Below are positions 9,562 through 17,033 of a stretch of 64,000 nucleotides of DNA, piece after piece. The DNA is from Pseudoxanthomonas mexicana (lineage in GTDB: Bacteria; Pseudomonadota; Gammaproteobacteria; Xanthomonadales; Xanthomonadaceae), in NCBI RefSeq assembly GCF_010093385.1, contig NZ_PDWV01000006.1:1-64000 (forward strand), given 5' to 3'. Within the stretch, counting starts at the first letter, position 1. Each line of letters opens with the position of its first letter. Both the position numbers and the translations under genes were made by a program. The notes beneath the pieces are model-generated. The model worked only from the letters and a program-made list of their open reading frames with translations, did not search any database and was not told where the DNA came from.

Positions 9562-10026
9562 TCAGCGGACGGGCGGAATGCCTTCGCCGAAGGTCAGCTC
9601 GGCGCCGTCCTGGAGCTTGAGGCGTTCGGCTTCGCCGGCGTTCAGTTCCAGCACGAAGCGGGCCGGCTGGTCGCTGGGATACGCCGGGCATCGGTCGCCA
9701 CCGGAACACGGCGGTACGTTGCGCTGCTGGGTCACCAGCCTGCGTGCGTTGTCGAAGTACAGGATATCCAGCGGAATGCGGGTGTTCTTCATCCAGTAGG
9801 CCTGCGGTTCCTCGGCCTCGTGGATGAACAGCATGCCGGTGCCGTCCTCCAGGCGGTCGCGGAACATCAGTCCGCGGGCGCGCTCTGCATCATCATCGGC
9901 GATCTCCACACGGAAGCGCTCGCCACCGACCTCCACCCAAGGCCCCCCGCTGGCGCAGCCGCTGAGCAGGAGGAGGGAGAAAGCAAGCACAGGCCAAGCT
10001 CGGGAGCGCATGTCGGAGTCCGGCAT
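9562..10026 (-). CDS. DUF192 lipoprotein
   Basis: A 154-residue protein with a lipoprotein signal (LLLLSGCAS, lipobox cysteine about residue 24). A DUF192 domain follows: RARGLMFRDRLEDGTGMLF, YWMKNTRIPLDILYFD. DUF192 proteins are small secreted beta-barrels of unknown function. ATG at 10026 or 10011 could be the start; neither has a strong Shine-Dalgarno and both leave the signal intact. Monocistronic as far as visible. Confidence 0.85.
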   Translation of the reverse strand: MPDSDMRSRAWPVLAFSLLLLSGCASGGPWVEVGGERFRVEIADDDAERARGLMFRDRLEDGTGMLFIHEAEEPQAYWMKNTRIPLDILYFDNARRLVTQQRNVPPCSGGDRCPAYPSDQPARFVLELNAGEAERLKLQDGAELTFGEGIPPVR

Positions 10027-10069
10027 CCAGGGGAGAGGCTAGTGTAGCGCTGCATGTGGCAGGCGCTGG

Positions 10070-10498
10070 TCACTCCTGCAGCAGTCGCGCGGCGATGCGT
10101 TCGGCGACCTGGCGATTGTCGCGGTAGTAAGCGGCGTTGTCGGCCAGGGCCTGCCAGCGTTGCTGATCTTCGAGGTGATGGCGCAACTGGCGAGCCGTGC
10201 CGGCCACCAGCCGTGAAGCGGTGGCCGGATCGGCACGCTGCGCCAGCTGCAGCAGGTCCAGCAGCAACAGGATGCCCTGGTGGCTCCGGTCCGCCTGCCG
10301 GCGCGCGGCCACAAACAGGCGGTCCAGGCCGGCCGGCGCCAGCCGGGCGAGGCCCGGATCGGCCAGGCTGTGGCCCGGGTCGGCCTGCAGCAGATGCAGG
10401 GCATCGTCGAGTGGGGCATGGAGGGGCGCGAGGGCGGCCCCGTCATGCGGGCCGGCAGTGCGTGGCGCATCGGGCGCGTGGGTCTCGAAGAGCATCAT
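10070..10498 (-). CDS. Conserved-looking hypothetical protein
   Basis: A 142-residue helical cytoplasmic protein with no motif I recognise. It is rich in Leu, Ala, Arg and His with DALHLLQADPGHSLADPGLARL in the middle; the C-terminal half looks like a helical bundle. I chose the ATG at 10498 because AAGGAA lies 9 bases upstream; the open frame extends further but without conserved-looking sequence. It diverges from a small HTH protein across an A+T-rich 160-base gap, so the two may share regulation. Confidence 0.6.
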   Translation of the reverse strand: MMLFETHAPDAPRTAGPHDGAALAPLHAPLDDALHLLQADPGHSLADPGLARLAPAGLDRLFVAARRQADRSHQGILLLLDLLQLAQRADPATASRLVAGTARQLRHHLEDQQRWQALADNAAYYRDNRQVAERIAARLLQE

Positions 10499-10658
10499 CG
10501 ACAGTTCCTTGTGTCGGTGGGGAAACCCTGCGGTCGCCGGCTCCGGGTGGATCGAAGGGTTGGCTTCGCAGGACGTCCTGACTGTATGAACTCGATAAGT
10601 CGCGTCAATTAACTTAAGTGGTGAATAAGTGTGATTCGTCGCCGCTAACGTTTCCTCC
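10499..10658. promoter_or_regulatory. Divergent control region between a hypothetical gene and an HTH gene
   Basis: The 160-base gap is A+T-rich in its right half, unlike most local spacers. Between about 10590 and 10640 it contains repeated TAAGT units (ATAAGTCG, CTTAAGTG, AATAAGTG) and a palindromic CTTAAG. These could be operator half-sites for the adjacent HTH protein and promoter elements for both genes. This is inference from composition and spacing. Confidence 0.4.
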
Positions 10659-11048
10659 ATGGGCAACGAGCGCGAAAAATTCTCACAGCGATTGGCGCAC
10701 GCCATGCAGCAGGCGGGATACGAGCCGCGCCCCACCGTCCTGTTCCACCTGTTCAACACGCACTATCGCGGACGCTCCGTCAGCGTGCAGACCACGTCGC
10801 GCTGGCTGGGCGCCCAAGCCATACCCGCGCAGGACAAGCTGCAGGTACTGGCGGATCTGCTGGGGGTGGAGCCGCACACGCTGCGCTTCGGCACCGCGCC
10901 GCGATCGCGCGTGGCGGAACCTCGCATGACGTGGCCCGCAGGCGTCGGCAGCCGCGAGCGGCAGACGATCGATGCCTATCTGCAACTGTCGCCGAAGAAG
11001 CGCGAGCTGGTAGGCGAGTTGGTCAAGGCGCTGTCCGACAGCGCCTGA
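10659..11048 (+). CDS. Small helix-turn-helix regulator
   Basis: 129 residues. The N-terminal 75 residues have an XRE/lambda-repressor-like helix pattern: EKFSQRLAHAMQQAGYEPRPTVL, a recognition-like segment SVSVQTTSRWLGAQAIPAQDKL, and LQVLADLLGVEPHTLRFG. The C-terminal part (RQTIDAYLQLSPKKRELVGELVKAL) is a helix typical of dimerising tails. It diverges from the hypothetical gene ending at 10070 and converges on rpiA. Likely a DNA-binding regulator of itself and its divergent neighbour. Confidence 0.75.
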   Translation: MGNEREKFSQRLAHAMQQAGYEPRPTVLFHLFNTHYRGRSVSVQTTSRWLGAQAIPAQDKLQVLADLLGVEPHTLRFGTAPRSRVAEPRMTWPAGVGSRERQTIDAYLQLSPKKRELVGELVKALSDSA

Positions 11049-11071
11049 GCCGGTCCCGGTTCCGCGCCTGC

Positions 11072-11722
11072 TCAGCGCAGGACGACCGGCGGCTGCCCGC
11101 CGACGATGACGATGTCGGCCGGGCGTCGGGCGAACAGGCCCACGCTGACCACCCCCGGAATCTGGTTGATCTCGCGCTCCATCGCCACCGGATCGGTGAT
11201 CGACAGGTTGTGGATGTCCAGGATCACGTTGCCGTTGTCGGTGACGGTGCCGTCGCGCCAGACCGGCTGGCCGCCGGTGAGCGCCAGGATCTCGCGCGCG
11301 ACCAGGCTGCGCGCCATCGGGATGACTTCCACCGGCAGCGGGAACTTGCCCAGCACCGGCACCTGCTTGCTGGGGTCGACGATGCAGACGAACTGCTTGC
11401 TGGCTTCGGCGATGATCTTCTCGCGCGTCAGCGCCGCGCCGCCGCCCTTGATCAGGCGCTTGTGCGGATCGCATTCGTCGGCGCCGTCCACGTACAGCGA
11501 CAGCGTACCGGTGTGGTTGAGATCGAGTACCTCGATGCCGTGCTGCTTCAGTCGCGCGGTGCTCTGCTCGGAGCTGGACACCGCGCCCTTGATGCGGTCC
11601 TTGACTCGCCCCAGCGCATCGATGAAATAGGCCACGGTGGAGCCGGTGCCCACGCCGACGATCATGCCGTCCTCGACGAACTCGATGGCCTTTTCGCCGG
11701 CCAGACGCTTTGCTTCGCTCAT
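11072..11722 (-). CDS. rpiA: Ribose-5-phosphate isomerase A
   Basis: A 216-residue enzyme interconverting ribose-5-phosphate and ribulose-5-phosphate in the pentose phosphate pathway. Typical RpiA segments are [56 protein letters not shown] (catalytic Asp/Glu/Lys cluster), and TDNGNVILD. The ATG at 11722 gives standard length. A REP pair separates it from the EVE-domain gene on the same strand. Confidence 0.97.
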   Translation of the reverse strand: MSEAKRLAGEKAIEFVEDGMIVGVGTGSTVAYFIDALGRVKDRIKGAVSSSEQSTARLKQHGIEVLDLNHTGTLSLYVDGADECDPHKRLIKGGGAALTREKIIAEASKQFVCIVDPSKQVPVLGKFPLPVEVIPMARSLVAREILALTGGQPVWRDGTVTDNGNVILDIHNLSITDPVAMEREINQIPGVVSVGLFARRPADIVIVGGQPPVVLR

Positions 11723-11754
11723 GGGTTCAACACTCGTGTACAGGATGGGGTTGC

Positions 11755-11890
11755 TGTAGGCGCGACGTCAGTCGCGACCGGGGGGATGAGGCATCGGGAA
11801 AACCCGGGATGACAGGGACGTGGACGTCACCGTGCTATCGCGCTGCCCGTCTCCGGGGCTGCATGGTCGCGACCTGCGTCGCTCCTGCAG
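11755..11890. repeat. REP-type inverted pair
   Basis: TGTAGGCGCGACGTCAGTCGCGACCG at the left is mirrored by GGTCGCGACCTGCGTCGCTCCTGCA at the right, with one or two changes from the copy at 8492-8650. It fills the spacer between rpiA and the EVE-domain gene. Confidence 0.75.
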
Positions 11891-11899
11891 GGATATCGA

Positions 11900-12367
11900 T
11901 CATTCCAGCGCCAGCAGGAACTTCCATTGCGCGGCGGTGACCGGCAGCACGGACAGCCGGTTGCCGCGCTGGATCAGCGCAAAGCCATCGCCCAGGGCTT
12001 CGGCATGCTGCTTGATCTCGTCCAGGGTGATGGTGCGCGTGAGCTTGCGTTCGAACGCGACGTCGACCAGCGACCAGCGCGGATCTTCGCGCGTGCTCTT
12101 CGGGTCGTGGTAGTCGGACTTCGGATCGAACTGTGTTTCGTCCGGATACGCGGCACTGGACACGGTCGCCGTACCGACGATGCCCGGCTCCTTGCAGTTG
12201 GAGTGGTAGAACAGCACGCCGTCGCCGACCTGCATGCTGCGCATGAAGTTGCGCGCCTGGTAATTGCGCACGCCGTTCCACGGTTCGGTGCCGACCTTTT
12301 CAAGATCGTCGATGGAGAAGGCATCAGGCTCCGACTTCATCAGCCAGTAGCGCTTGCGGGCGGTCAT
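11900..12367 (-). CDS. EVE-domain protein
   Basis: 155 residues spanning one EVE (PUA-like) domain: YWLMKSEPDAFSIDDL at the N terminus, then WNGVRNYQARNFMR, GDGVLFYHSN, GIVGTATV, and DPRWSLVDV. EVE domains bind modified bases in RNA or DNA. The ATG at 12367 overlaps the end of the fau gene (ATGA), so the two are coupled. This gene commonly follows fau in related genomes. The exact ligand is unknown. Confidence 0.92.
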   Translation of the reverse strand: MTARKRYWLMKSEPDAFSIDDLEKVGTEPWNGVRNYQARNFMRSMQVGDGVLFYHSNCKEPGIVGTATVSSAAYPDETQFDPKSDYHDPKSTREDPRWSLVDVAFERKLTRTITLDEIKQHAEALGDGFALIQRGNRLSVLPVTAAQWKFLLALE

Positions 12368-12990
12368 GGTGGGGCGTCCGGCAAAGAGGAGGAAGGAATC
12401 AGCGTATCGTGCTCGGTGCAGATGGCATCCAGCGGTACGTCCCAGGCCTGCGCGCCGACCGCGTCGATGCGCTGGGCCTCGAAGCCGACACCGACCAGCC
12501 AGGGCGGCGCGGGGCGTTGCAGGCGCGACGCCAGCGTGCGGTCGTACCATCCGCCGCCCATGCCGAGCCGGTGGCCCGCACCGTCGAAGCCGACCAACGG
12601 CACGACGATCAACGCCATGTCCGTGGCGGTCAGGCTGGCGCGAGGATCGACATCCGGTTCGGGAATGCCGTAGCGGTTGGTTACCAGTTCGTCGCCCGGT
12701 CGCCAGGGGGCGAAGTGGAGCGTCTCGTCGTCGGCCAGGACGGGCAGGCAGTAGACCAGGCCGGGTGGCAGGCGCAGCTGCCAGCTGTGCAGGCCGATTT
12801 CGCCATCCATCGCCCAATAGCCGGCGACGTAGCCCTTGGCCGGAAAGAACGGGAGTGCGAACAGGCGCGTGGCCAGTGCATCGGCGCCGGCAATGCGCGC
12901 GGCGGCGGGCAGGGCGCGGCGACGCGCACGCAGTTCACGGCGCAGGGCATTGCGCTCGGCGGCATGGGCGAAAGACAGGGAGTCGGGCAT
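12364..12990 (-). CDS. fau: 5-formyltetrahydrofolate cyclo-ligase
   Basis: A 208-residue enzyme that converts 5-formyl-THF to 5,10-methenyl-THF with ATP. The N-terminal RRELRARRRAL is the nucleotide-binding arginine cluster. The C-terminal signature VPLVGFDGAGHRLGMGGGWYDRTLA is diagnostic. Placement downstream of zapA and 6S RNA on the same strand reproduces the zapA-ssrS-ygfA order of gammaproteobacteria, which supports both calls. Confidence 0.95.
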   Translation of the reverse strand: MPDSLSFAHAAERNALRRELRARRRALPAAARIAGADALATRLFALPFFPAKGYVAGYWAMDGEIGLHSWQLRLPPGLVYCLPVLADDETLHFAPWRPGDELVTNRYGIPEPDVDPRASLTATDMALIVVPLVGFDGAGHRLGMGGGWYDRTLASRLQRPAPPWLVGVGFEAQRIDAVGAQAWDVPLDAICTEHDTLIPSSSLPDAPP

Positions 12991-13072
12991 GCGCGAATTT
13001 TACGGCATGCGTACCGGCGTTGCCGGTGGGACCGCGGGAGCGGCGTCAGTCACGGCCCTGCGCGTCGGGTCC

Positions 13073-13130
13073 CTGGTGCAATCGGCTTCGTTTCGAAGCC
13101 TTCCCGCTCAAGGGCGGGTGCAACTGGACC
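13073..13130. other. Tandem hairpins flanked by GTGCAA repeats
   Basis: Between 6S RNA and fau, two adjacent stable hairpins (GGCTTCG/CGAAGCC around TTT, then CCCGC/GCGGG around TCAAGG) are bracketed by direct repeats GTGCAA. They could be an RNA processing or terminator structure for the ssrS-fau transcript, or a small RNA. Only structure supports this. Confidence 0.4.
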
Positions 13131-13164
13131 GGCCGGGTCGCGGCTGATGCCGCTGCCGCGGGAA

Positions 13165-13356
13165 AAATACGTCCTCCGCCATGCACGATGTTCGCGAAAC
13201 GACCTTGAACCCGGGGTTCAAGTGGGAAGGTTGGGTGACCATCGGGCTTTCCGCTGCGAGGCAGACTTGCACTCCCGGTAACCGTCACCTTCCCGTGGTC
13301 GTCATTAAGGGACAAGGCGAATGTTTGCGCGCACTGTCGAGAACAGCAGAGGACGC
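13165..13356 (-). ncRNA. ssrS: 6S RNA
   Basis: Read on the minus strand, the 5' end GCGTCCTCTGC pairs with GCGGAGGACG at the 3' end to form the closing stem. The conserved internal helix TTGAACC..GGGTTCAAG, a hallmark of gammaproteobacterial 6S RNA, is present (about 13203-13222). A TATACT -10 box lies 7 bases before the inferred 5' end, and a T-run follows the 3' end. The position between zapA and fau is the classical locus. It inhibits sigma70 RNA polymerase by mimicking an open promoter. Ends are accurate to a few bases. Confidence 0.88.
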
Positions 13357-13362
13357 GTGGCC

Positions 13363-13368
13363 AGTATA
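13363..13368 (-). promoter_or_regulatory. -10 box of the 6S RNA promoter
   Basis: TATACT on the minus strand, 7 bases before the inferred first base of 6S RNA (13356). It lies between zapA and ssrS. The -35 region is not convincing by eye. Confidence 0.6.
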
Positions 13369-13439
13369 GCCAATGCGGCGTTTTTGCCTAGCCCGTTCGT
13401 CGGCGGATTCAGTGGGCAGTCGGTGTGGTGCGCGCTGCG

Positions 13440-13736
13440 TTACGGCGTGCCCAGCGCGCTATCCAGCTTGCGGTGCAGGTCCTGCAGCGTGCGCTCGACC
13501 TCGCGGTTGCGCGCCTGCTGCTCGTCGCGCAGCTGCTGCAATTCGTGTGCCAGATTGAGGGCGGCCAGCACGGCCACGCGGTCCACCGCCGCCATGCGGT
13601 TGCTGCCTCGCACCTCGCGCATGCGGCTGTCCAGCAGCTTGGCGGCCGCCATCAGGCTGGAACGTTCGTCGGGCGCGACGCCGACGGTGTACTCGCGGTC
13701 CAGGATATGGACGCTGCCCGGTTCGGTGGCGCTCAT
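13440..13736 (-). CDS. zapA: Cell division protein ZapA
   Basis: 98 residues. An N-terminal beta-rich FtsZ-binding head (VHILDREYTVGVAPDERSSL) is followed by a long coiled coil (ELQQLRDEQQARNREVERTL). ZapA cross-links FtsZ filaments at the division ring. The ATG at 13736 overlaps the stop of the upstream TIGR02449-type gene. Next on the strand are 6S RNA and fau. Confidence 0.93.
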   Translation of the reverse strand: MSATEPGSVHILDREYTVGVAPDERSSLMAAAKLLDSRMREVRGSNRMAAVDRVAVLAALNLAHELQQLRDEQQARNREVERTLQDLHRKLDSALGTP

Positions 13737-13954
13737 GTGTGCTGCTCCAGCGACTTCAGGCGGCTGATCATCGCTTCCACGCGCGAGCGCGCCTGTTCGT
13801 TCTTGGCCAGCAGCTGCGAGCGTTCGCCGACCAGGTGCTCCTGTTGCTGGCGCAGGCTGCGGTTCTCGTCCGCCAGGCGCTGGCAACGGTCCACCAGGTC
13901 CTGGATGCGCGTACCGAGCGTGCGGAGCTGGTCGAGAAGGTCGGCGTTATCCAT
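13733..13954 (-). CDS. Small coiled-coil protein (TIGR02449-like, ZapB-like)
   Basis: 73 residues, almost wholly coiled coil with heptad leucines (LLDQLRTLGTRIQDLVDRC ... LRQQQEHLVGERSQLLAKN). Small proteins of this kind precede zapA in xanthomonads and pseudomonads. By position and shape it could be a division-ring partner like ZapB, but that is inference. Coupled to zapA by a 4-base overlap. Confidence 0.85.
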   Translation of the reverse strand: MDNADLLDQLRTLGTRIQDLVDRCQRLADENRSLRQQQEHLVGERSQLLAKNEQARSRVEAMISRLKSLEQHT

Positions 13955-14013
13955 GGTGGCACATTAGGCATGCGCCCGGCGGACGGTCAAGGGCGGGCGG
14001 GGCAGCGGCCCTA

Positions 14014-14091
14014 CCGTAGGAGCGGGCCATGCCCGCGATGCTTTTCGGTCGGACCACGCAGGAGCATCGCGGGCATGGCCCGCTCTACAGG
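14014..14091. repeat. REP-type palindrome
   Basis: CGTAGGAGCGGGCCATGCCCGCGATGC at the left is mirrored by GCATCGCGGGCATGGCCCGCTCTACAG at the right. A second REP subfamily with the same GTAG head but a different body. It lies downstream of the GGDEF-EAL gene and could act as its terminator. Confidence 0.75.
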
Positions 14092-14092
14092 G

Positions 14093-16354
14093 TCAGGAGG
14101 CCACGCGCATGCCCGAGCCCGGGTAGTACTCGCGGATGAAACGCAGGCACTGGTCCGCGCCCAGCGCCTGCGAAACCCAGTGCCCCTGCACCTCGTCGCA
14201 GCCGTGGTTGCGCAGGAACTCGTACTGGTCCCAGGTCTCGACGCCCTCGGCGACCACCTTCAGCGCCAGCGACTGCCCCATCGTGATGATGGTGCTGGTG
14301 ATGGCCTCGTCGTCGGTGTCGTGGGTCAGGTCGCCGATGAACTCGCGGTCGATCTTGAGCGTGGTCAGTGGCAGGCGCTTCAGGTAGGCCAGCGACGAGT
14401 AGCCGGTGCCGAAGTCGTCGATGGCCAGCGAGATGCCCAGGCGGCGGCACGCGCGCAGGGTGTCGGCGTTCTGCTCGGGGTGGGTCATGATGACGCTCTC
14501 GGTGAGCTCCAGCTCCAGCCGGTTGGCGGGAATGCCGGTCTCCGGCGGCGTGCGCGCCACCACCGCCTGCAGATCACCGCGCTGCAGCTGGGTGGACGAG
14601 ACGTTGACCGCCATCGAAAGCTCCTCCAGCCCCTGCTCGTGCCATTCGCGCAGCGTCAGGCAGGCCTCGCGCAGCGCCCAGGCGCCCAGCTCGAGGATCA
14701 TTCCGGATTCTTCCGCCAGCGGGATGAACTGCGCCGGCGAGACCATGCCGAATTCCTTGCTGTCCCAACGCAGCAGGGCCTCTACGCCGGTGACGCGCTG
14801 GCGCGAGATCGACAGCCGCGGCTGGAACACCAGCGACAGTTCGTTGCGGTCGATCGCCCGCCGCAAAGCGCTGGCCAGGATGGCGCGATGGCGGTTCTTC
14901 TCGTCCATCGATTCCGAATACACCTGGTAGGTGTGCCGGCCCATCGCCTTGGCCTGGTACATCGCCGTGTCGGCATGCTTGAGCAGTTCGGTGGGGACCT
15001 GCGCGTGCTCGGGGTACAGGCTGATGCCGATCGAAGGAGATACCGCCAGCTCTAGCCTTTCGCCGAAATTCAGCGGCGCGTGGAATGCGTGGATGATCCG
15101 CTGCGCCACGTCTTCGGCATCGGGCATGCCGTTGATGTCCTCCAGCACCACCGTGAACTCGTCACCGCTCAGCCGTGCGACGGTGTGCTGCGTGCCCACC
15201 GTCTGCTGCACGCGCGCGGCGGCCGCCCGCAGGATGCGGTCGCCGGTGGCGTGGCCCAGTGAGTCGTTGATGTCCTTGAAGCGGTCCAGGTCGATGAACA
15301 GCACCGCCACGTGTCCGTGTTCACGGCGGGCCCGCACGATGGCGCGCGACAGGCGCTCGGACAGCAGCGAGCGGTTGGGCAGGCTGGTCAGCGTGTCGTA
15401 GTTGGCCAGGTAGCGCAGTTCCTGTTCGGCGCGCTTCTGTTCGGTGATGTCGGTGAGCACCTGCACGTACAGCGGGCGCTCGCCGCTGGCATCGGGCACC
15501 ACGTTGGTCTCGATCCGGCAGAGGATCTCCTCGCCATCCTTGCGTACCTTCCACACCTCGCCGGACCAGCGGCCGGTCAGGCGCAGTTCGCGGTTCATCC
15601 GCTCGAAGAAGGCGTCCTCGTGCTGGTCGCTGTCCAGCATCGTCATCGGCTGGCCGATGATCTCCTCTTCGGCATAGCCGGTGATGCGGGTGAAGGCCGG
15701 GTTGATGGTGATGAACTGGTGCGCCCAGTCCAGCACCGCCACCGCCTCGTTCATGCTGCGCATCACCTCGCCGGCGATGCGGTGCTCGTACTCGGCGTTG
15801 CGGCTGGCGGTGATGTCGCGCGCGGTGCCGGCGATGCGCACCGGCTGGCCGTCGGCGTCGCGTTCCACCACCCGGCCGCGGGCGCGCACCCATACCCACG
15901 TGCCGTTGCCCTGCATGTCCATGCGGTGCTCGGAGGTGAAGATGGGCGCCTTGCCCTGCAGGTGCAGGCGCAGGCGTTCCATCACCAGCGGCAGGTCTTC
16001 CTCGTGGATGGTGGGCACCTCGCCCTGGCGGGTGAGCACCGTGATGTCCGAAGTCTGCACCGCGGTCTCGTCCGCCCGCATGCGGTACAGCCGACGCTGC
16101 ACCAAGTCGTAGTCCCAGAACTGTTCGCCCGAGGCCCACAGGGCCAGCTTCAGGCGTTCGTCGCGGTTGCGCAGTGCGTCGCTGCGCAACGGCTCCTGCG
16201 GCGCCTGGCGCGCCGCCAGCCAGTCCTGCCACCAGCGTCGCGTGCCGATCGCCACCACGCCCAGCAGCACCGCGCCGGCGAGCAGCATGACCGGCGCTCG
16301 GGACGACAGCGGGGACGCCGTTGCGAGGACTGCAGCGACAGGAAGAGCGAGCAT
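14093..16354 (-). CDS. PAS-GGDEF-EAL membrane protein (c-di-GMP metabolism)
   Basis: About 753 residues: one N-terminal transmembrane helix (VMLLAGAVLLGVVAIG), two PAS domains (about 60-310; PAC ends at ...GTARDITASRNAEYE and ...LTDITEQKRAEQEL), a GGDEF domain with RLSGDEF as active site and LFIDLDRFKDIND, and an EAL domain with GVEALLRW, ELTESVI, DDFGTGYSSLAYLKRLP and AEGVET. Both catalytic motifs look intact, so it may make and degrade c-di-GMP. Start is uncertain: ATG at 16354 or 16402, neither with a clear ribosome site. Divergent from ygfB. Confidence 0.9.
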   Translation of the reverse strand: MLALPVAAVLATASPLSSRAPVMLLAGAVLLGVVAIGTRRWWQDWLAARQAPQEPLRSDALRNRDERLKLALWASGEQFWDYDLVQRRLYRMRADETAVQTSDITVLTRQGEVPTIHEEDLPLVMERLRLHLQGKAPIFTSEHRMDMQGNGTWVWVRARGRVVERDADGQPVRIAGTARDITASRNAEYEHRIAGEVMRSMNEAVAVLDWAHQFITINPAFTRITGYAEEEIIGQPMTMLDSDQHEDAFFERMNRELRLTGRWSGEVWKVRKDGEEILCRIETNVVPDASGERPLYVQVLTDITEQKRAEQELRYLANYDTLTSLPNRSLLSERLSRAIVRARREHGHVAVLFIDLDRFKDINDSLGHATGDRILRAAAARVQQTVGTQHTVARLSGDEFTVVLEDINGMPDAEDVAQRIIHAFHAPLNFGERLELAVSPSIGISLYPEHAQVPTELLKHADTAMYQAKAMGRHTYQVYSESMDEKNRHRAILASALRRAIDRNELSLVFQPRLSISRQRVTGVEALLRWDSKEFGMVSPAQFIPLAEESGMILELGAWALREACLTLREWHEQGLEELSMAVNVSSTQLQRGDLQAVVARTPPETGIPANRLELELTESVIMTHPEQNADTLRACRRLGISLAIDDFGTGYSSLAYLKRLPLTTLKIDREFIGDLTHDTDDEAITSTIITMGQSLALKVVAEGVETWDQYEFLRNHGCDEVQGHWVSQALGADQCLRFIREYYPGSGMRVAS

Positions 16355-16398
16355 GGAGGTGGACGGGCTGTCCGGGCCGAGGCGATACCGGAGTGTAG

Positions 16399-16414
16399 GC
16401 ATGCGTACGCATGC
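16399..16414. promoter_or_regulatory. 16-base perfect palindrome
   Basis: GCATGCGTACGCATGC is a perfect palindrome in the spacer between the GGDEF-EAL gene and ygfB. It would cover the upstream candidate start codon of the GGDEF-EAL gene. A dimeric regulator could bind it; nothing else supports a function. Confidence 0.35.
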
Positions 16415-16490
16415 ACAACAAGCCGGGATGCGGCTTTTCGTTGGTACACTTGCGCGGGTGTCCGAAACCTGCGGCGGATTGCGTTCTTCT

Positions 16491-17033
16491 ATGCCCGACC
16501 TTCCCGATATCGCCGCCGTCGACGCGGCTTCCCGCCAGCTGGGACTGGCCATGGACGCCTCCGAACTGCACGGCGCGCTGTGCGGCTGGCTGGCCGGTGG
16601 CGGCGCCACCGACGGCACCTGGCTGGCGCGCGCGCTGGCCGACGATGCCCTGCCCGCGCCGGCGCCCGGTAGCGTGCTGGACCAGCTGCGCGAAGCGGCC
16701 ATCGTCCAGCTCGAGGATCGCGGCTTCTCGTTCGACCTGCTGTTGCCCGTCGCCGATCGCTCGCTGGACGAGCGCGCCGAAGCCCTGTTCTCCTGGTGCC
16801 GGGGTTTCCTGGGCGCGTTCGGGCTGGCGGCCGGCGCCGCGCCGCCGCTGTCGGAGGAGGGCAGTGAAGCGCTGCAGGACCTGGCACGCCTGGCCAAGGC
16901 CTCGGCCGAGAGCAGCGAGGACGAGGAAGACGAGGACGCGCTGGCCGAACTGGAAGAGTTCGTGCGCGTCGCCGCCCTGTTGCTGCATGGCGATTGCGTG
17001 CTGGGGCCCCGGCACCGCCGGAGCCTGAACTGA
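16491..17033 (+). CDS. ygfB: UPF0149/YgfB family protein
   Basis: 180 residues. Family features are the start with LPDIAAVDAASRQLG, ELHGALCGWLAGG, the central WCRGFLGAFG, and an acidic C-terminal third (SEDEEDEDALAELEEFVRVAALLL). Pseudomonas YgfB has been linked to control of alpA/ampDh3 expression; a role here is inference. Its stop overlaps the pepP start (TGATG), forming the conserved ygfB-pepP operon. Opposite strand from zapA, as in most gammaproteobacteria. Confidence 0.9.
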   Translation: MPDLPDIAAVDAASRQLGLAMDASELHGALCGWLAGGGATDGTWLARALADDALPAPAPGSVLDQLREAAIVQLEDRGFSFDLLLPVADRSLDERAEALFSWCRGFLGAFGLAAGAAPPLSEEGSEALQDLARLAKASAESSEDEEDEDALAELEEFVRVAALLLHGDCVLGPRHRRSLN

